Below, in pieces: positions 53,903 to 63,784 of a DNA stretch of 64,000 nucleotides. The notes beneath the pieces were generated by a model that saw nothing but the letters and a program-made list of their open reading frames with translations, was not told where the DNA came from and made no database searches. This DNA comes from Micromussa lordhowensis. Its lineage: Eukaryota; Cnidaria; Anthozoa; Scleractinia; Lobophylliidae. Location: the NCBI GenBank assembly GCA_964020085.1, contig OZ026596.1, positions 45,994,311-46,058,310 on the forward strand, written 5' to 3'. Within the stretch, counting starts at the first letter, position 1. Every line of letters starts with the position of its first letter. A program made the position numbers and the translations under genes.

Positions 53903-54230
53903 CTGAAGAAATCCGTTTATTAATGAGTTTAAAGGACATTTAAGAACAAGAAAAATAGAGAAGTTAAGTTTTTACTACTATACCATTAACTGACGTTCTG
54001 GACGGTCAGCCGGTAAGATAAAAATAAGGACAGTTACATGAAGGATACACAGGAAGAACGAAAACGTAGTATTTGTGAAATTGGATTTTTTTTTTTACAT
54101 ACATTCCTTTATTTTCTAATAATTATTTGTACAAATTGGACATGCCCACAGGTAGCTAGCTAATCTAGGTGGGTCATGTCTTAACTAAAAAGAAAAAGAA
54201 AAAGATAAGTACAGAAGTTAACAGAAATCA

Positions 54231-54450
54231 GGAAATTAACTAGAGAGAGTACGTATACAAGTTTACAGAATTCAAAAATCTAGAAGTTAACTAAAGGAAA
54301 TTAAGGAAATTAACTAGAGAGAGTACGTATACAAGTTAACAGAATTCAAAAATCTAGAAGTTAACTAAAGGAAATTAAGGAAATTAACTAGAGAGAGTAC
54401 GTATACAAGTTTACAGAATTCAAAAATCTAGAAGTTAACTAAAAAGAGTA
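54231..54450 (-). repeat. 74-base tandem repeat, three copies
   Basis: Unit GGAAATTAACTAGAGAGAGT and following; starts at 54231, 54305 and 54379, with only one or two differences. It lies in the 3' untranslated part of the LINE. Confidence 0.92.
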
Positions 54451-54603
54451 GGTATAGAAACAAAAATACAACAATATTACAATTAAGACTATACTTGTTA
54501 TTCTGAAAATACATAAAAACCTTAAGAAAATTTGACCTTTTGAATAACGTTTCGTATGTCAAGATAGGAGTCTTCAGAAGACAGAATATTGAAAAGTACT
54601 CTT

Positions 54604-55420
54604 TTAATTTTTTCTTTTAAAGTCATGTTTTGAAAGATTCCTTAATGTAACAGGCATCTCGTTCCAAATTTTTGTTCCAATTCTAGAAAACGAGTTCAGT
54701 TGAATAGAGAGCCTAGAGCTTTGTGTGTAAAAGTTGTGCGAAGCAGAGGATCGGGTATTATAGGGGTGAATATTAGAAATGTCTTGAAACAGATCTCGAA
54801 TATTTCTAGGTGCATTTCTGTCATGGTCTAATATCAAACATCAGGTTAGCTGTAAGTTCATAATAAGAGCATTGTAGCGGTAAAATACCGGCATCGGAAA
54901 ATAGAGGAATTGCATGCTGATTACGGTCAGAAAAATAAATAAAACGTAGAGCTCGTTTTTGCAGCTTGAGAAGCTTATCAAGATATGATTTACACGCCTG
55001 GCCCCAAACGATCAGTCCATAGGTCAAATAAGGCGCGACAAGAGATCTATAGATATTTATAAGAGTGTGTTTTGGAACAAAATGTCGTAGTTTAGATATT
55101 AGACCTATGGTTCGACTAATTTTAATTGCTATGTGATCAATATGATGTTTCCAAGTTAAATGACTATCGATTAATATTCCAAGATCTTTTATAAATTCCT
55201 TACATTCTAACGCTACATTTTTATTCTGCTCGTTATCAAAGATCATGATTTGGGGTTGATAGGTAAATTTTCTTTGAGCAGGAGAAAATATGACGAAATT
55301 TGATTTTTTTATATTCAGGGTCAATTTATCATACAATTTGCAGAGCTCCTCGTTTACAATTAACTCCAATGACCTAAGGTTTTTGTCAGCATATAGGATA
55401 TTCGTGTCGTCAGCGAACAA
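54604..55420 (-). pseudogene. LINE RT C-terminal part
   Basis: Starts with the catalytic MFADDTNILYADKNL (FADD box), then FIKDLGILIDSHLTWKHHID, LVAPYLTYGLIVWGQACKSY and LLKLQKRALRFIYF. A frameshift near 54830 leads to HPYNTRSSASHNFY and GTKIWNEMPVTLRN, the usual CR1-type C-terminus. A frameshift in an A run at about 55422-55431 separates it from the RT N-terminal part. Confidence 0.85.
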
Positions 55421-56885
55421 AAAAAAAACTTAAGCTTTTCAGAGCATTCTTGAATATCGTTAATATAGATTAGGAAAAGTAGTGGGCCTAAGACGGAGTC
55501 TTGCGGTATTCCACAAGTAATATCATTTCGAGCAGATATATATGAATCAATTTGAGTTGTTTGAGTTCGGCCTTGTAGATAAGAAGAAAACCATTTATTG
55601 ATGACACCACGGAAACCATAGTGATCTAGCTTGTGTAATAGAATTTTATGATCTACCGTGTCAAAAGCTTTCTTTAGGTCAATAAAAACTCCACACGAAA
55701 ATAGGCGTTTGTCCATGTTTGTCTGTATGGTGCTCACAATATCCAGGATTGCATGCTGAGTTGAAAGTGTTTTACGGAAGCCACATTGAGATGGGGAAAG
55801 CATATTATGTTGTGCAATAAATGATTCCATTCTCTTGAAAATCAATTTTTCTAAGATTCTGTTAAAATTAGATAGCAGAGAGATTGGCCTGTAATTACTA
55901 GGATCAGTATCATCATCTGTTTTAAAAATAGGAATGATCTTTGCCATCTTTAGCTTATTCGGGTATACTCCGGTCGAAATAGATAGATTTAAGATTTCTG
56001 CAAGAGTATTGCTGATAACATTCGATGAGCACTTCAAAATCTGCGTTGGACATGAATATAAGCAATGAGATTTGTTGTTCGGTATGCGAGCAATTTCTAG
56101 TTTCACTTCAGATGGGGTTACTAAATTGAAAGCAAACGATGTATCAGGAGAGTTAGATCTGTTAAGAAAATCAAAATAGTTGCACTGGACGGATGGTAAC
56201 TTATTTGCTAGTTTAGGCCCTACCGAAGCAAAATGTTTATTGAGAATATTAGCAATTCTATTGGGGTTGCTTGAAATTGAATTATTGTCATCAGGATCTT
56301 GAATAGAATTAATAGGCTTGGAATTGTTTGATTTACGTGCGAGGATACTATTTATTCCTTCCCACGTTTTTTTCATATTTGTCAAATTATCATTAAAGAA
56401 TTTGGTATAATATTGCTGTTTGCTTATGCGTGTTAACGTACAAATTTTATTTCTATACATTTTGTATTTAGCTCTATCACCTGACACATTAAGCTTATTT
56501 TTGACTCTAATCGATTTTCGCAAGCCTTTAGTGATCCATGGTTTGGAGAACTGTTTTGCTTTGCGATTAGAAATTGTTTTCATCGATGCATGTTTGTTCA
56601 CCAGTTTGTTAAATTTATTGTAAAAGGAGGAAAAATATGCTGTTAACGTCATTCGATTCATTTGCAAAGAGAGCACTCCAGTCCACGTTAGAAAGATCAG
56701 CATTTAATCTGTCACTAGAAAACCGTGAAAAGTCTCGCATTTTAGATTTCTTAACTCGAGTTTTTGCCTTCATAGATTTTAAAATGCAAAATTGCGCAAA
56801 ATGATCACTTAGGTCAGTGATTAAGTTTCCACATGCGATCACTTTATCAGGATTATTAATTAAGATATTGCCAATAAGGGTGGCA
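55360..56885 (-). pseudogene. LINE ORF2: endonuclease end and RT N-terminal part
   Basis: Reading down from 56885: end of the AP endonuclease (TDLSDHFAQF), linker (WEGINSILARK), then RT motifs KMAKIIPIFKTDDDTDPSNY, RPISLLSNFNRILEKLIF, SQCGFRKTLSTQHAILD, FIDLKKAFDTVDHKILLHKL and GIPQDSVLGPLLFLIYIND. The usual Gly in PQG is Asp here, an unusual change in a conserved RT position. The frame changes near 56700 and again at 55430. Confidence 0.85.
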
Positions 56886-56904
56886 GAGAGTAGTGTAGAA
56901 AATG

Positions 56905-57110
56905 AGGCACCTGGGACATTTCTGGATTTTTACGCATCTTAGCGTGGTGGTTATCGTAAGATCTGTGGTTATCGTATATAACAAGGACATTTACGCATTT
57001 TACACATCTTAGCGTAGTTAGCGTAAGATGTGTAGTTAGCGTATAGGACCAGGACATTTCCGGATTTTACGCATCTTAGCGTAGTTAGTGTAGGATATAT
57101 ACTTTTATTT
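56905..57110. repeat. Subterminal repeats of the Polinton-type element
   Basis: Three diverged copies of a unit of about 65-70 bases with GGACATTT, ACGCATCTTAGCGTAGTTAG and its mirrored form. It lies between the LINE end and the VLTF3-like gene. Possible terminal-repeat zone; the other end is not visible. Confidence 0.6.
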
Positions 57111-57139
57111 TCATTTATATAAATATTTATTAACAATTT

Positions 57140-58147
57140 TCAAGATTTGATAAATTTCCAACCAGCACTCTCACCACCTAGATATTCACATATTTTTTTC
57201 CAAATTTTATCAAGTTCATAGAGTTTTAAACGATCTTTATACAATTTTAGCTTTGGTAAAAATTCATTATATCCAAGTATTTGACAAAATTTATAAATGA
57301 TATATGAATAGGAAAAGAAATTTCTTCTATTTTTACCTTTAAATAATTCAAATGGCACCTGAATTTGTAAAAACCTCATTTTCATTTTTTCTTCCATTAT
57401 AGAAGTCATTTGTAATGGAGGTATTTTTGTTATTCGATACAATATTTGGGTGGTATGATTATAATAATTTAATTTACGATGTTTTTTAAGATATCTTTTA
57501 ATATCTGCTTCACTTAACTTTTCCAAAGAATTTTCCATCCTTTCACGAATGATTTCTTTGAAAATATTATTAATAACATCTTCTGAGACTTTAAAACTTT
57601 CTTTGCCTTGGATATTGGCTAAACAGTCACAAAAATGATTATATCTTTTGTAATCATTTTCTGCGGGTTTTATAGATGCTTTTTCTGGATTTGTTGAGAC
57701 ATTAATGCTTATTCCACAACTTAGACAAGTACTTATCCCTTCATCGATGTTCAATACTCGAAATTTTTCACATGTATAACAATAGTTATCTTCATTTATA
57801 TTATTTTCACTGTATTGTAGTTCATCAGGAAAGATATTATATTTATACCTTTTATAATAAGAATTATCAACACCATGAACAAAATTTTTGTTTATATTTT
57901 TTGCTCTATTTTCTGTATGTAAAAAAAGTAAAATAGCATTCTTTAATAAATAACTAGTACGAAGATTTTTGATATCATTTATTTCATTTTCTAACCTTAT
58001 TTGTTCAATTTGATCAATTCTAGAATAATCTTTTTTGTTGGATAAATTTACAATTTTTTTTTTTATATCTGGTATTTTTTTTTCTTTCCGAACAATTTCT
58101 GAAAGTTTTTTACGATGTAGATTGCCAATAGTTTCTTTATTCATCAT
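57140..58147 (-). CDS. VLTF3-like late transcription factor
   Basis: 335 residues. A helical N-terminus (residues 1-80), then a zinc ribbon with CYTC at 123-126 and CLSCG at 141-145. It continues with DYKRYNHFCDCLANIQGKES, YYNHTTQILYRITKIPPLQM, PFELFKGKNRRNFFSYSYII and YKFCQILGYNEFLPKLKLYK, and ends KLYELDKIWKKICEYLGG. This is the full order of the Pox_VLTF3-like family known from large DNA viruses, where it directs late gene transcription. The frame is intact. It starts 5 bases after the acidic ORF. Host effects are not known. Confidence 0.9.
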   Translation of the reverse strand: MMNKETIGNLHRKKLSEIVRKEKKIPDIKKKIVNLSNKKDYSRIDQIEQIRLENEINDIKNLRTSYLLKNAILLFLHTENRAKNINKNFVHGVDNSYYKRYKYNIFPDELQYSENNINEDNYCYTCEKFRVLNIDEGISTCLSCGISINVSTNPEKASIKPAENDYKRYNHFCDCLANIQGKESFKVSEDVINNIFKEIIRERMENSLEKLSEADIKRYLKKHRKLNYYNHTTQILYRITKIPPLQMTSIMEEKMKMRFLQIQVPFELFKGKNRRNFFSYSYIIYKFCQILGYNEFLPKLKLYKDRLKLYELDKIWKKICEYLGGESAGWKFIKS

Positions 58148-58152
58148 AATAA

Positions 58153-58320
58153 TTAATATACTTTATTCTTTAAAGTACAGTAATCTTCTCTCTCACTGCT
58201 CGTTGATTCCTCACTGCTCGTCGATTCCTCATCTGAATTAGGATCATAATCACTATCGCTACTATCAGTATCATGGAGTGGGTCTTCAGACAAGAATTTT
58301 TTAAAATTCGGAATTGGCAT
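58153..58320 (-). CDS. Small acidic protein
   Basis: 55 codons from ATG 58320 to the stop at 58153, starting MPIPNFKKFLSEDPLHDTDS and continuing with Asp/Ser/Glu-rich repeats (EESTSS twice). It fits exactly between PolB and the VLTF3-like gene with 5 bases on each side. No family recognised; the tight spacing is the main evidence that it is real. Confidence 0.6.
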   Translation of the reverse strand: MPIPNFKKFLSEDPLHDTDSSDSDYDPNSDEESTSSEESTSSEREDYCTLKNKVY

Positions 58321-58325
58321 ATATA

Positions 58326-61300
58326 CTATAAATTATTATTTATTTTATGATTCCCATATGCATAACTACTGATACCATCATCTAAAATATATCTTTTATC
58401 ATCAAAAGGTGATAATGATACTTTATTAATTTGGTAACTAGATATCTGATGATGCTCTGACCGGATAGTTCGCATCTTATGCCTCATAGTATTACATTTT
58501 TGTAAAGTATGGAGATAATCAGAGAGGCATAATTCACTCTTAATGACATTCTTTTTGACACCTTTAGCAGTCTTGTTTTCCTTGTTTTCTGTCTTGTATG
58601 AATACATTTTACTTTTTAGACCAACAAATTCTATGATTGGATCACCAGCTGCTTCATCTTTGAATTTACCAATTACTTTTTTATTTTCTGCAAAAAAGAA
58701 CTTAGACGATTTGGGATAATCACTATTGTCAAATAGGTCCTTATCTTTATATAAATCACTATAAAGATCTTCTGCTTTTATATGATAAAATAAAGAATCA
58801 GTATCAGTAAAAAGTAACTTTGCATCAGGGTATTTTTTTCTGATATAGTTGTAATGGAAGTCATACATTAATGTTTTACTTAGATCTAGAATAGAGAATC
58901 CAACATATGAGGGTTTATCTAAGACTAATTGTACCTTTTTCATCTGTACACCAACTAAATTTTCATCAAATATTTTACTGGAAACGTAGGTTGGTTGTCT
59001 AGTCAATTTCAATAAATGTTCAGGATCCGTTTCTAATTTAATATTAGATCTTTTTCTCAGGTTTTCCATAGTTTTACCAAACACAGAGTTATTCATCAGT
59101 TTAAAGAAGTCTTTCTCAAAACTATTCTTAGCCATTGTTCTTTTCTCTGTGTTTAAATCAATGTATCGTTTCATCCATGGTCGCTGAGTAAATTCCAATA
59201 CTCTATGAATCTTCTTTAACTTCATACCAAGAGATAAATAAAGCTGCAAATTTCTGTAATGTAATACATATTTTTCTTTATTCCTTAGATTAGGAACCAG
59301 CTTGTGAACTCTACCACTGCTAATATTTTCTGAATCTTTTAAATCTTTGCAATACTTTGACAACATATCATCAGTGATTAAAATCTTTTCTGGTGCTAAT
59401 GGATAATCATTATGCAAATAGTGTAGCTCTTCCGGATATTCTAAATCTACCTCTAAAACGACACCTTTTCTAGTATCATTTGTGTAATTTTCTAAGATGA
59501 AATCTTCAGGATCCTCAAAATCTTCAGAGGGAATCCATCGGAAATCTCCAGTTGGTAGTGACTGTGACATAGCCCAACCATAAAGGTTATTAGCATCTAA
59601 ATAGATCAAATAAGAAGATTCTACCTTCGGATTGTGATTTTTCATGTACTTGTTGTTTGCAACAGCATGTCTATGAGTAATAGTACTAATACCACCACGC
59701 ATTCCCTTTTCAATGAATAGTTGTTGATCTAAATCTGAAATTAAATCTAGATTTACCCCTGTCATTCTCAGTAATGCATCCCACGATAACCCAGGCGCTG
59801 AATAATAATGACAAGGATCTAACCCATAGTCCTTCAAACATATAGTTCTGAAATTTTCAAATACATCCGCTAAGAGTAGAACATCTGTACGCAAATATAA
59901 ATCATGATACTCACCTAAGTCTCTGATTTGAAAGGCATTCCAAACTCGTTTTGCGTGCGAGTAATCACTATCTGAAATATTTGTATCATTTAAAATACTG
60001 TAAAAATCTTCTATCGCTGGTAAAGACTTCTCACTGAATCGCTGGAACGAGTCCATGTAATCATAAGGGTAAGCACCTTTTCGCTTGATTAATCTGAATT
60101 GCTCATCATTTGGAAAAGCCTCCCGTGTATATGAGAATGCATCATCAGTTAAATTACTGCTTAATTTGTCTAAACTCTGACTCATAAATGAAAAACTGTC
60201 AATGAAAGTCAAATGTTTACCTAGTCTAAAACCCATATATTTCTCAAAATTACTTGCTATAACACCAATATTCATACTACGTTTTTCATAATGAATATTA
60301 CCATCAGGATCTTCAAATTCAACAATATCATAGACTAAATCTTCATTTATTAGTTTTCCTAATTTTTGCATGATAAAATGACAGTCATAACCTTTAAGAT
60401 TGTGAAAGATTACAGGAATTTTTAACTTTTCTGCACTAATGGTCCATTTAAGATTGCAACCACTATGAGCAGCGCCACGATATTTACCTGTAATATGGCA
60501 ATGATCTATAACTTTTTTTTTTGAAGGTTTATCTTCATCTTTATCTTCATTAAATTTTATTTTACAAATATGGCATTTAGTAGCATTTTGGAAATCTCTT
60601 TCATTTTTCTCTGTCATAACTAATGGTTTCTGAAATCGTTCTCGCACTATTCTTCGACAATCTTCTACTTCATTCATCATCTGTACAATAAATTTCTCTA
60701 TAGCATCTTCTCCACGGTAAATTTTTACTGGTTTTGAATATCTGTTATCATATCTACAAACTAATTTATATCCATAACCACAAGCCTTGTGACTCTGATA
60801 AGTACTCGTGTAAGATTTACCATCAGGAGGAAGACAGTTGTCTATCTTTTCTGTGATGGCTTCAAAATCAGCGTAAATAGCAAAAGGCACTGGTAACATT
60901 TTCTGGTGATTTTTAAAATAAATTTTTGATCCTTCTACAGGCATCTTGATCGCTTGAGTTCCATTAAGGAGCAGGCAATCCTGCCTATGGTTTTCCAGGA
61001 CTCTAGCAGAACTGCAACAATGAAGACAACGCAAACAAAAATATTTCTTTTCTTTGTGATCATTGAATGAAAACATAAATCGATTGAAATCCTTTATAAG
61101 TACATAGTGGCTCTTGTCCCCTTCTTCAATCCATAGTAATTCCAAGTGGTCTGTAAAATTAGTTTCTGATATTCTGATAGGATAAGCTTCCTGATTATAA
61201 CCAAATACATTAATATTAATCTTATTTTGCTTTTCAATCCTTTTAATATCTTTTACAGTGACCGGAAAAGTGACACCAGTGTAATCTAACCGTTTGACAG

Positions 61301-61808
61301 ATTCTCGATCTGCCTTGGTTATTCTTTCCGGATGAACTATAAGTGGATTTAAATGCCTATTATGACACCATAGGAAACAACGATTGTCTTCATTTTTGGG
61401 ATTGATTAAACCCTTCATAGGGTTACGCAGTTCCTCTGGTAGCTGAATATATGATGTTCCTCTTAATGGAAAGTAAGAGACAATATTAATTATATGTAAT
61501 TCTACTGATTCAAATACCCAACCAGAACCTTCAGAGAGCCAAACAGCTATTAACTCTAAAATTCTTTCAATGCTATTATGGATAGAATCTTCTATATCTG
61601 GTCTATTGGTCACAGTAAAAGGCCCGGCATTAAAATAAGGTTCTCGGTAAATTATCGTACCCTCTTTACGCTTTGATAATCGCACCCTCAGAGTAGTATT
61701 GTATTTAAATCCTCTTTTATCTGATAATAATTTAATTAAAAGATCAAATATTGCTCGTTTAGTCCTACTTAACTGTATTGATGGATCATTACTATTAACA
61801 ATAGGCAC
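58326..61808 (-). CDS. Protein-primed family B DNA polymerase
   Basis: About 1160 residues. A zinc finger FCLRCLHCCSS at about 257-267. ExoI FAIYADFEAI at 309-318. An inserted endonuclease-VII-like HNH segment, CHICKIKFN to DHCHITGKYRGAAHSGCNL, at about 412-453. ExoII HNLKGYDCHF at 469-478, ExoIII YLRTDVLLLADV at 638-649. Pol motifs DANNLYGW at 738-745, KLMNNSVFGKTMEN at 903-916 and FTDTDSLFY at 1000-1008. This is the Polinton/adenovirus-like polymerase that primes from a terminal protein. No in-frame ATG occurs before residue 131; the frame is open to about 61835 and overlaps the end of the previous ORF, so a frameshift, splice or non-ATG start is likely. Confidence 0.95.
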   Translation of the reverse strand: MPIVNSNDPSIQLSRTKRAIFDLLIKLLSDKRGFKYNTTLRVRLSKRKEGTIIYREPYFNAGPFTVTNRPDIEDSIHNSIERILELIAVWLSEGSGWVFESVELHIINIVSYFPLRGTSYIQLPEELRNPMKGLINPKNEDNRCFLWCHNRHLNPLIVHPERITKADRESVKRLDYTGVTFPVTVKDIKRIEKQNKININVFGYNQEAYPIRISETNFTDHLELLWIEEGDKSHYVLIKDFNRFMFSFNDHKEKKYFCLRCLHCCSSARVLENHRQDCLLLNGTQAIKMPVEGSKIYFKNHQKMLPVPFAIYADFEAITEKIDNCLPPDGKSYTSTYQSHKACGYGYKLVCRYDNRYSKPVKIYRGEDAIEKFIVQMMNEVEDCRRIVRERFQKPLVMTEKNERDFQNATKCHICKIKFNEDKDEDKPSKKKVIDHCHITGKYRGAAHSGCNLKWTISAEKLKIPVIFHNLKGYDCHFIMQKLGKLINEDLVYDIVEFEDPDGNIHYEKRSMNIGVIASNFEKYMGFRLGKHLTFIDSFSFMSQSLDKLSSNLTDDAFSYTREAFPNDEQFRLIKRKGAYPYDYMDSFQRFSEKSLPAIEDFYSILNDTNISDSDYSHAKRVWNAFQIRDLGEYHDLYLRTDVLLLADVFENFRTICLKDYGLDPCHYYSAPGLSWDALLRMTGVNLDLISDLDQQLFIEKGMRGGISTITHRHAVANNKYMKNHNPKVESSYLIYLDANNLYGWAMSQSLPTGDFRWIPSEDFEDPEDFILENYTNDTRKGVVLEVDLEYPEELHYLHNDYPLAPEKILITDDMLSKYCKDLKDSENISSGRVHKLVPNLRNKEKYVLHYRNLQLYLSLGMKLKKIHRVLEFTQRPWMKRYIDLNTEKRTMAKNSFEKDFFKLMNNSVFGKTMENLRKRSNIKLETDPEHLLKLTRQPTYVSSKIFDENLVGVQMKKVQLVLDKPSYVGFSILDLSKTLMYDFHYNYIRKKYPDAKLLFTDTDSLFYHIKAEDLYSDLYKDKDLFDNSDYPKSSKFFFAENKKVIGKFKDEAAGDPIIEFVGLKSKMYSYKTENKENKTAKGVKKNVIKSELCLSDYLHTLQKCNTMRHKMRTIRSEHHQISSYQINKVSLSPFDDKRYILDDGISSYAYGNHKINNNL

Positions 61809-61819
61809 ATCATAAGATT

Positions 61820-62521
61820 TTACATTACTCTTAATGCTTTACTACGTTCAGGAATACTAATCGCTTCAGGTTCAGTTTTAGCTTCAGGTTCAGTTTTAGC
61901 TTCAGGGAAAAAAAAATTACTATTTGCTGTAGGGATAATTTTCGTAGTAAAATTACTAATTGCTTCAGGGATAAATTTCAATTGTTTAATTGGTTCAGGT
62001 ATATAATATGGAATTATTTCATTAAATAAATTTTTAACCTTTTCTTGGAGTCTTTTAGGTAATGAAGCCGGTTCGGTAGCTGGTTTGGCAGGTGTGGCTG
62101 GGACTTGCTCGGCAGGTGTTTGCCTCCTAGGTAATGCTTTTATCCTCGTTATTTTTTTTTTCGGCACGGGTGGTTCGGCAGATGTGGATGGGTTGGCTGG
62201 GGCTTGTAGTGGAGGTTCTGCTAAATTCTCAATTGTCGGATCATCTAATAAGGTACCTCCAACAAGGGATTCATTTAGTATTTTTTGTTTAATTAATTTT
62301 TTTAGTCTATTTTCAACATAATCTTCTGATTTCTTAGTTATTCTTTGTACGGCAGGTCCTATTTTCCCTTCATTGCGCTTATGAGTATCTGTCTTTAAAT
62401 GCTGATATTTCCCCTTTTTTGCATACTTTTTCTCACATATTTCACAATACCAATAAGATGGTTTTGGTAATGGTTTTGCAGGTAGGTGGAGCTTGGGTTT
62501 TATTTTAATTTTATTAATCAT
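61820..62521 (-). CDS. C2H2 zinc-finger and proline-rich protein
   Basis: 233 residues. N-terminal finger YWYCEICEKKYAKKGKYQHL with KTDTHKRN completing the two His. It then has a proline-rich linker with AEPPVPKKK and TPAEQVPATPAKPATEPA, and a C-terminal repeat EAKTEPEAKTEPEA. It shares the finger with the next ORF upstream. Function unknown; a DNA-binding or structural role in the element is possible. It lies 11 bases before the open PolB frame, so it could also be the N-terminal part of that protein. Confidence 0.7.
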   Translation of the reverse strand: MINKIKIKPKLHLPAKPLPKPSYWYCEICEKKYAKKGKYQHLKTDTHKRNEGKIGPAVQRITKKSEDYVENRLKKLIKQKILNESLVGGTLLDDPTIENLAEPPLQAPANPSTSAEPPVPKKKITRIKALPRRQTPAEQVPATPAKPATEPASLPKRLQEKVKNLFNEIIPYYIPEPIKQLKFIPEAISNFTTKIIPTANSNFFFPEAKTEPEAKTEPEAISIPERSKALRVM

Positions 62522-62533
62522 CTATAATATATA

Positions 62534-62557
62534 TTATGTAACTAATTTTTTTTTTAA

Positions 62558-62600
<43 letters not shown>

Positions 62601-62782
62601 GTAACTACATTATTGTGTAAGTTTCTATAATGTTTCTTTGTCTTTAGATGCATATATTTTCCTCTATAAGTGTAATTTTTTCCATTTCCGCAGACATCAC
62701 AATACCAAGCATAACTTTTGAGTTTTTCATTGATATATTTGTTTCTCTTTTCTCGTTTCAATTGTTCTTCTGTTTTTTCCAT
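62534..62782 (-). CDS. Small C2H2 zinc-finger protein
   Basis: 82 residues: a charged N-terminus (MEKTEEQLKREKRNKYINEK), then the finger WYCDVCGNGKNYTYRGKYMH and LKTKKHYRN, then a poly-Asn run encoded by an ATT/AAT microsatellite (about 62560-62597). The finger is clearly related to that of the neighbouring 233-residue protein, so one may be a duplicate. No known function. Confidence 0.7.
62560..62597. repeat. (ATT)n microsatellite
   Basis: About 12 ATT units coding for poly-Asn in the small zinc-finger ORF. Confidence 0.95.
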
Positions 62783-62812
62783 GTATATAATTATTTATCA
62801 TATCTAATTTTT

Positions 62813-63773
62813 TTAAATAATTTTTTCTAAATCTTTTAATGGCACCCAACTGTTAAATTCGTCTGGGTAACCTTTCCATTTGACTAATGCTTTTCCTTTT
62901 GACTTTCTGATAATTTTCTCTATTCTATAGACCTCTTGATCTGTCTTTTGTAACTCTTCTCTGTAGAAAGTACCCTTAATCACTTCACCATTTAAGTCTT
63001 TTATCTTATAAGTAATAGGATTAGTGAATCTAATTTCGTCTATGATGAAAACTTCTTCAGTCCAATTAGGAGTATAGCCTTTATCAAAGGTCACCCTTTT
63101 GTATTTGCTTATTCGGACTCTATCACCTACTCTAAATTCGGGTTTTCGATTTGTTTTTGTTTTTTTGATTTCTCTCGCTAAATCACCATATAAATTAAAA
63201 TAAACTTTTCCATAGTTTTCAGGTTTTCTAGCTTGGATAGGCGTCATTCCTATTGATCTATGTTGGCTGTTGTTGTAAGAGGCGAGTATTTTAGGAAGGA
63301 TGTCAACGTAGACTGTATTGTTTTGCATAGTGAATCTCTTATACATTTTATCTTTGATAGTTCTATTCCATCTCTCACAAACTGCTGATTTCTCTTCGTT
63401 TTCAGTGGAATAGACCTTTATCTTATCCTTAGCTAAGAGATCCAACACATTTTTGTTATAATATTCTTTTCCTTTGTCTACCCATAACATTTTAGGCTTA
63501 TTTTTCACTAATAAGCTTTCAAACGCTTTAGCGACTTCTAAACCTGTTTTTGTCTTTAGAGGTACTATCCAACCATATTTACTGAAAAGGTCTAAGACCA
63601 TTAGTAGATATTTATAACCTCGATTCCATTTGCTAAGCTTTTGCATATCAACTAAGTCTGAACACCAGATATCATCTACATTATGTGCAATGACTCTTCG
63701 CTTGGTAAAATTTCGTTTTATAGGTTTGTGTAACTCATTAGCTAGCGCTTCCCATGTGTCTAAATTTTTAGCG
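62813..63773 (-). CDS. Retroviral-type integrase with chromodomain
   Basis: Frame from about 63773 to 62813. Core domain: YLLMVLDLFSKYGWIVPLKT (first Asp), KMLWVDKGKEYYNKNVLDLL (second Asp), NEEKSAVCERWNRTIKDKM (Glu), giving D19, D57 and E91 counted from the Met at 63646. It continues with YNNSQHRSIGMTPIQARKPE and FRVGDRVRISKYKRVTFDKG (SH3-like). A C-terminal chromodomain reads YRIEKIIRKSKGKALVKWKG and FNSWVPLKDLEKII. This is the Polinton-type integrase, which would insert the linear element into chromosomes; the chromodomain may bias target choice. A run of 11 T at 63774-63784 breaks the frame from the upstream PLA2-like part. Confidence 0.93.
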
Positions 63774-63784
63774 TTTTTTTTTTT

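Larger units (their letters stand above)
54088..56885 (-). mobile_element. 5'-truncated CR1-like LINE
   Basis: Poly-A end at 54088-54098 (T run on plus), a 3' part with a 74-base tandem repeat, and ORF2 from 54604 to 56885. The 5' end begins inside the endonuclease domain (SATLIGNILINNPDKV and TDLSDHFAQF are its last motifs), so it is truncated as usual for LINEs. It inserted into the second copy of the tandem duplication, whose similarity to copy 1 stops at about 54087. Confidence 0.82.

Noticed and set aside
54231..54450. CRISPR-like array
   Set aside because: The 74-base units are head-to-tail with no unique spacers and lie in a LINE 3' part of an animal genome.
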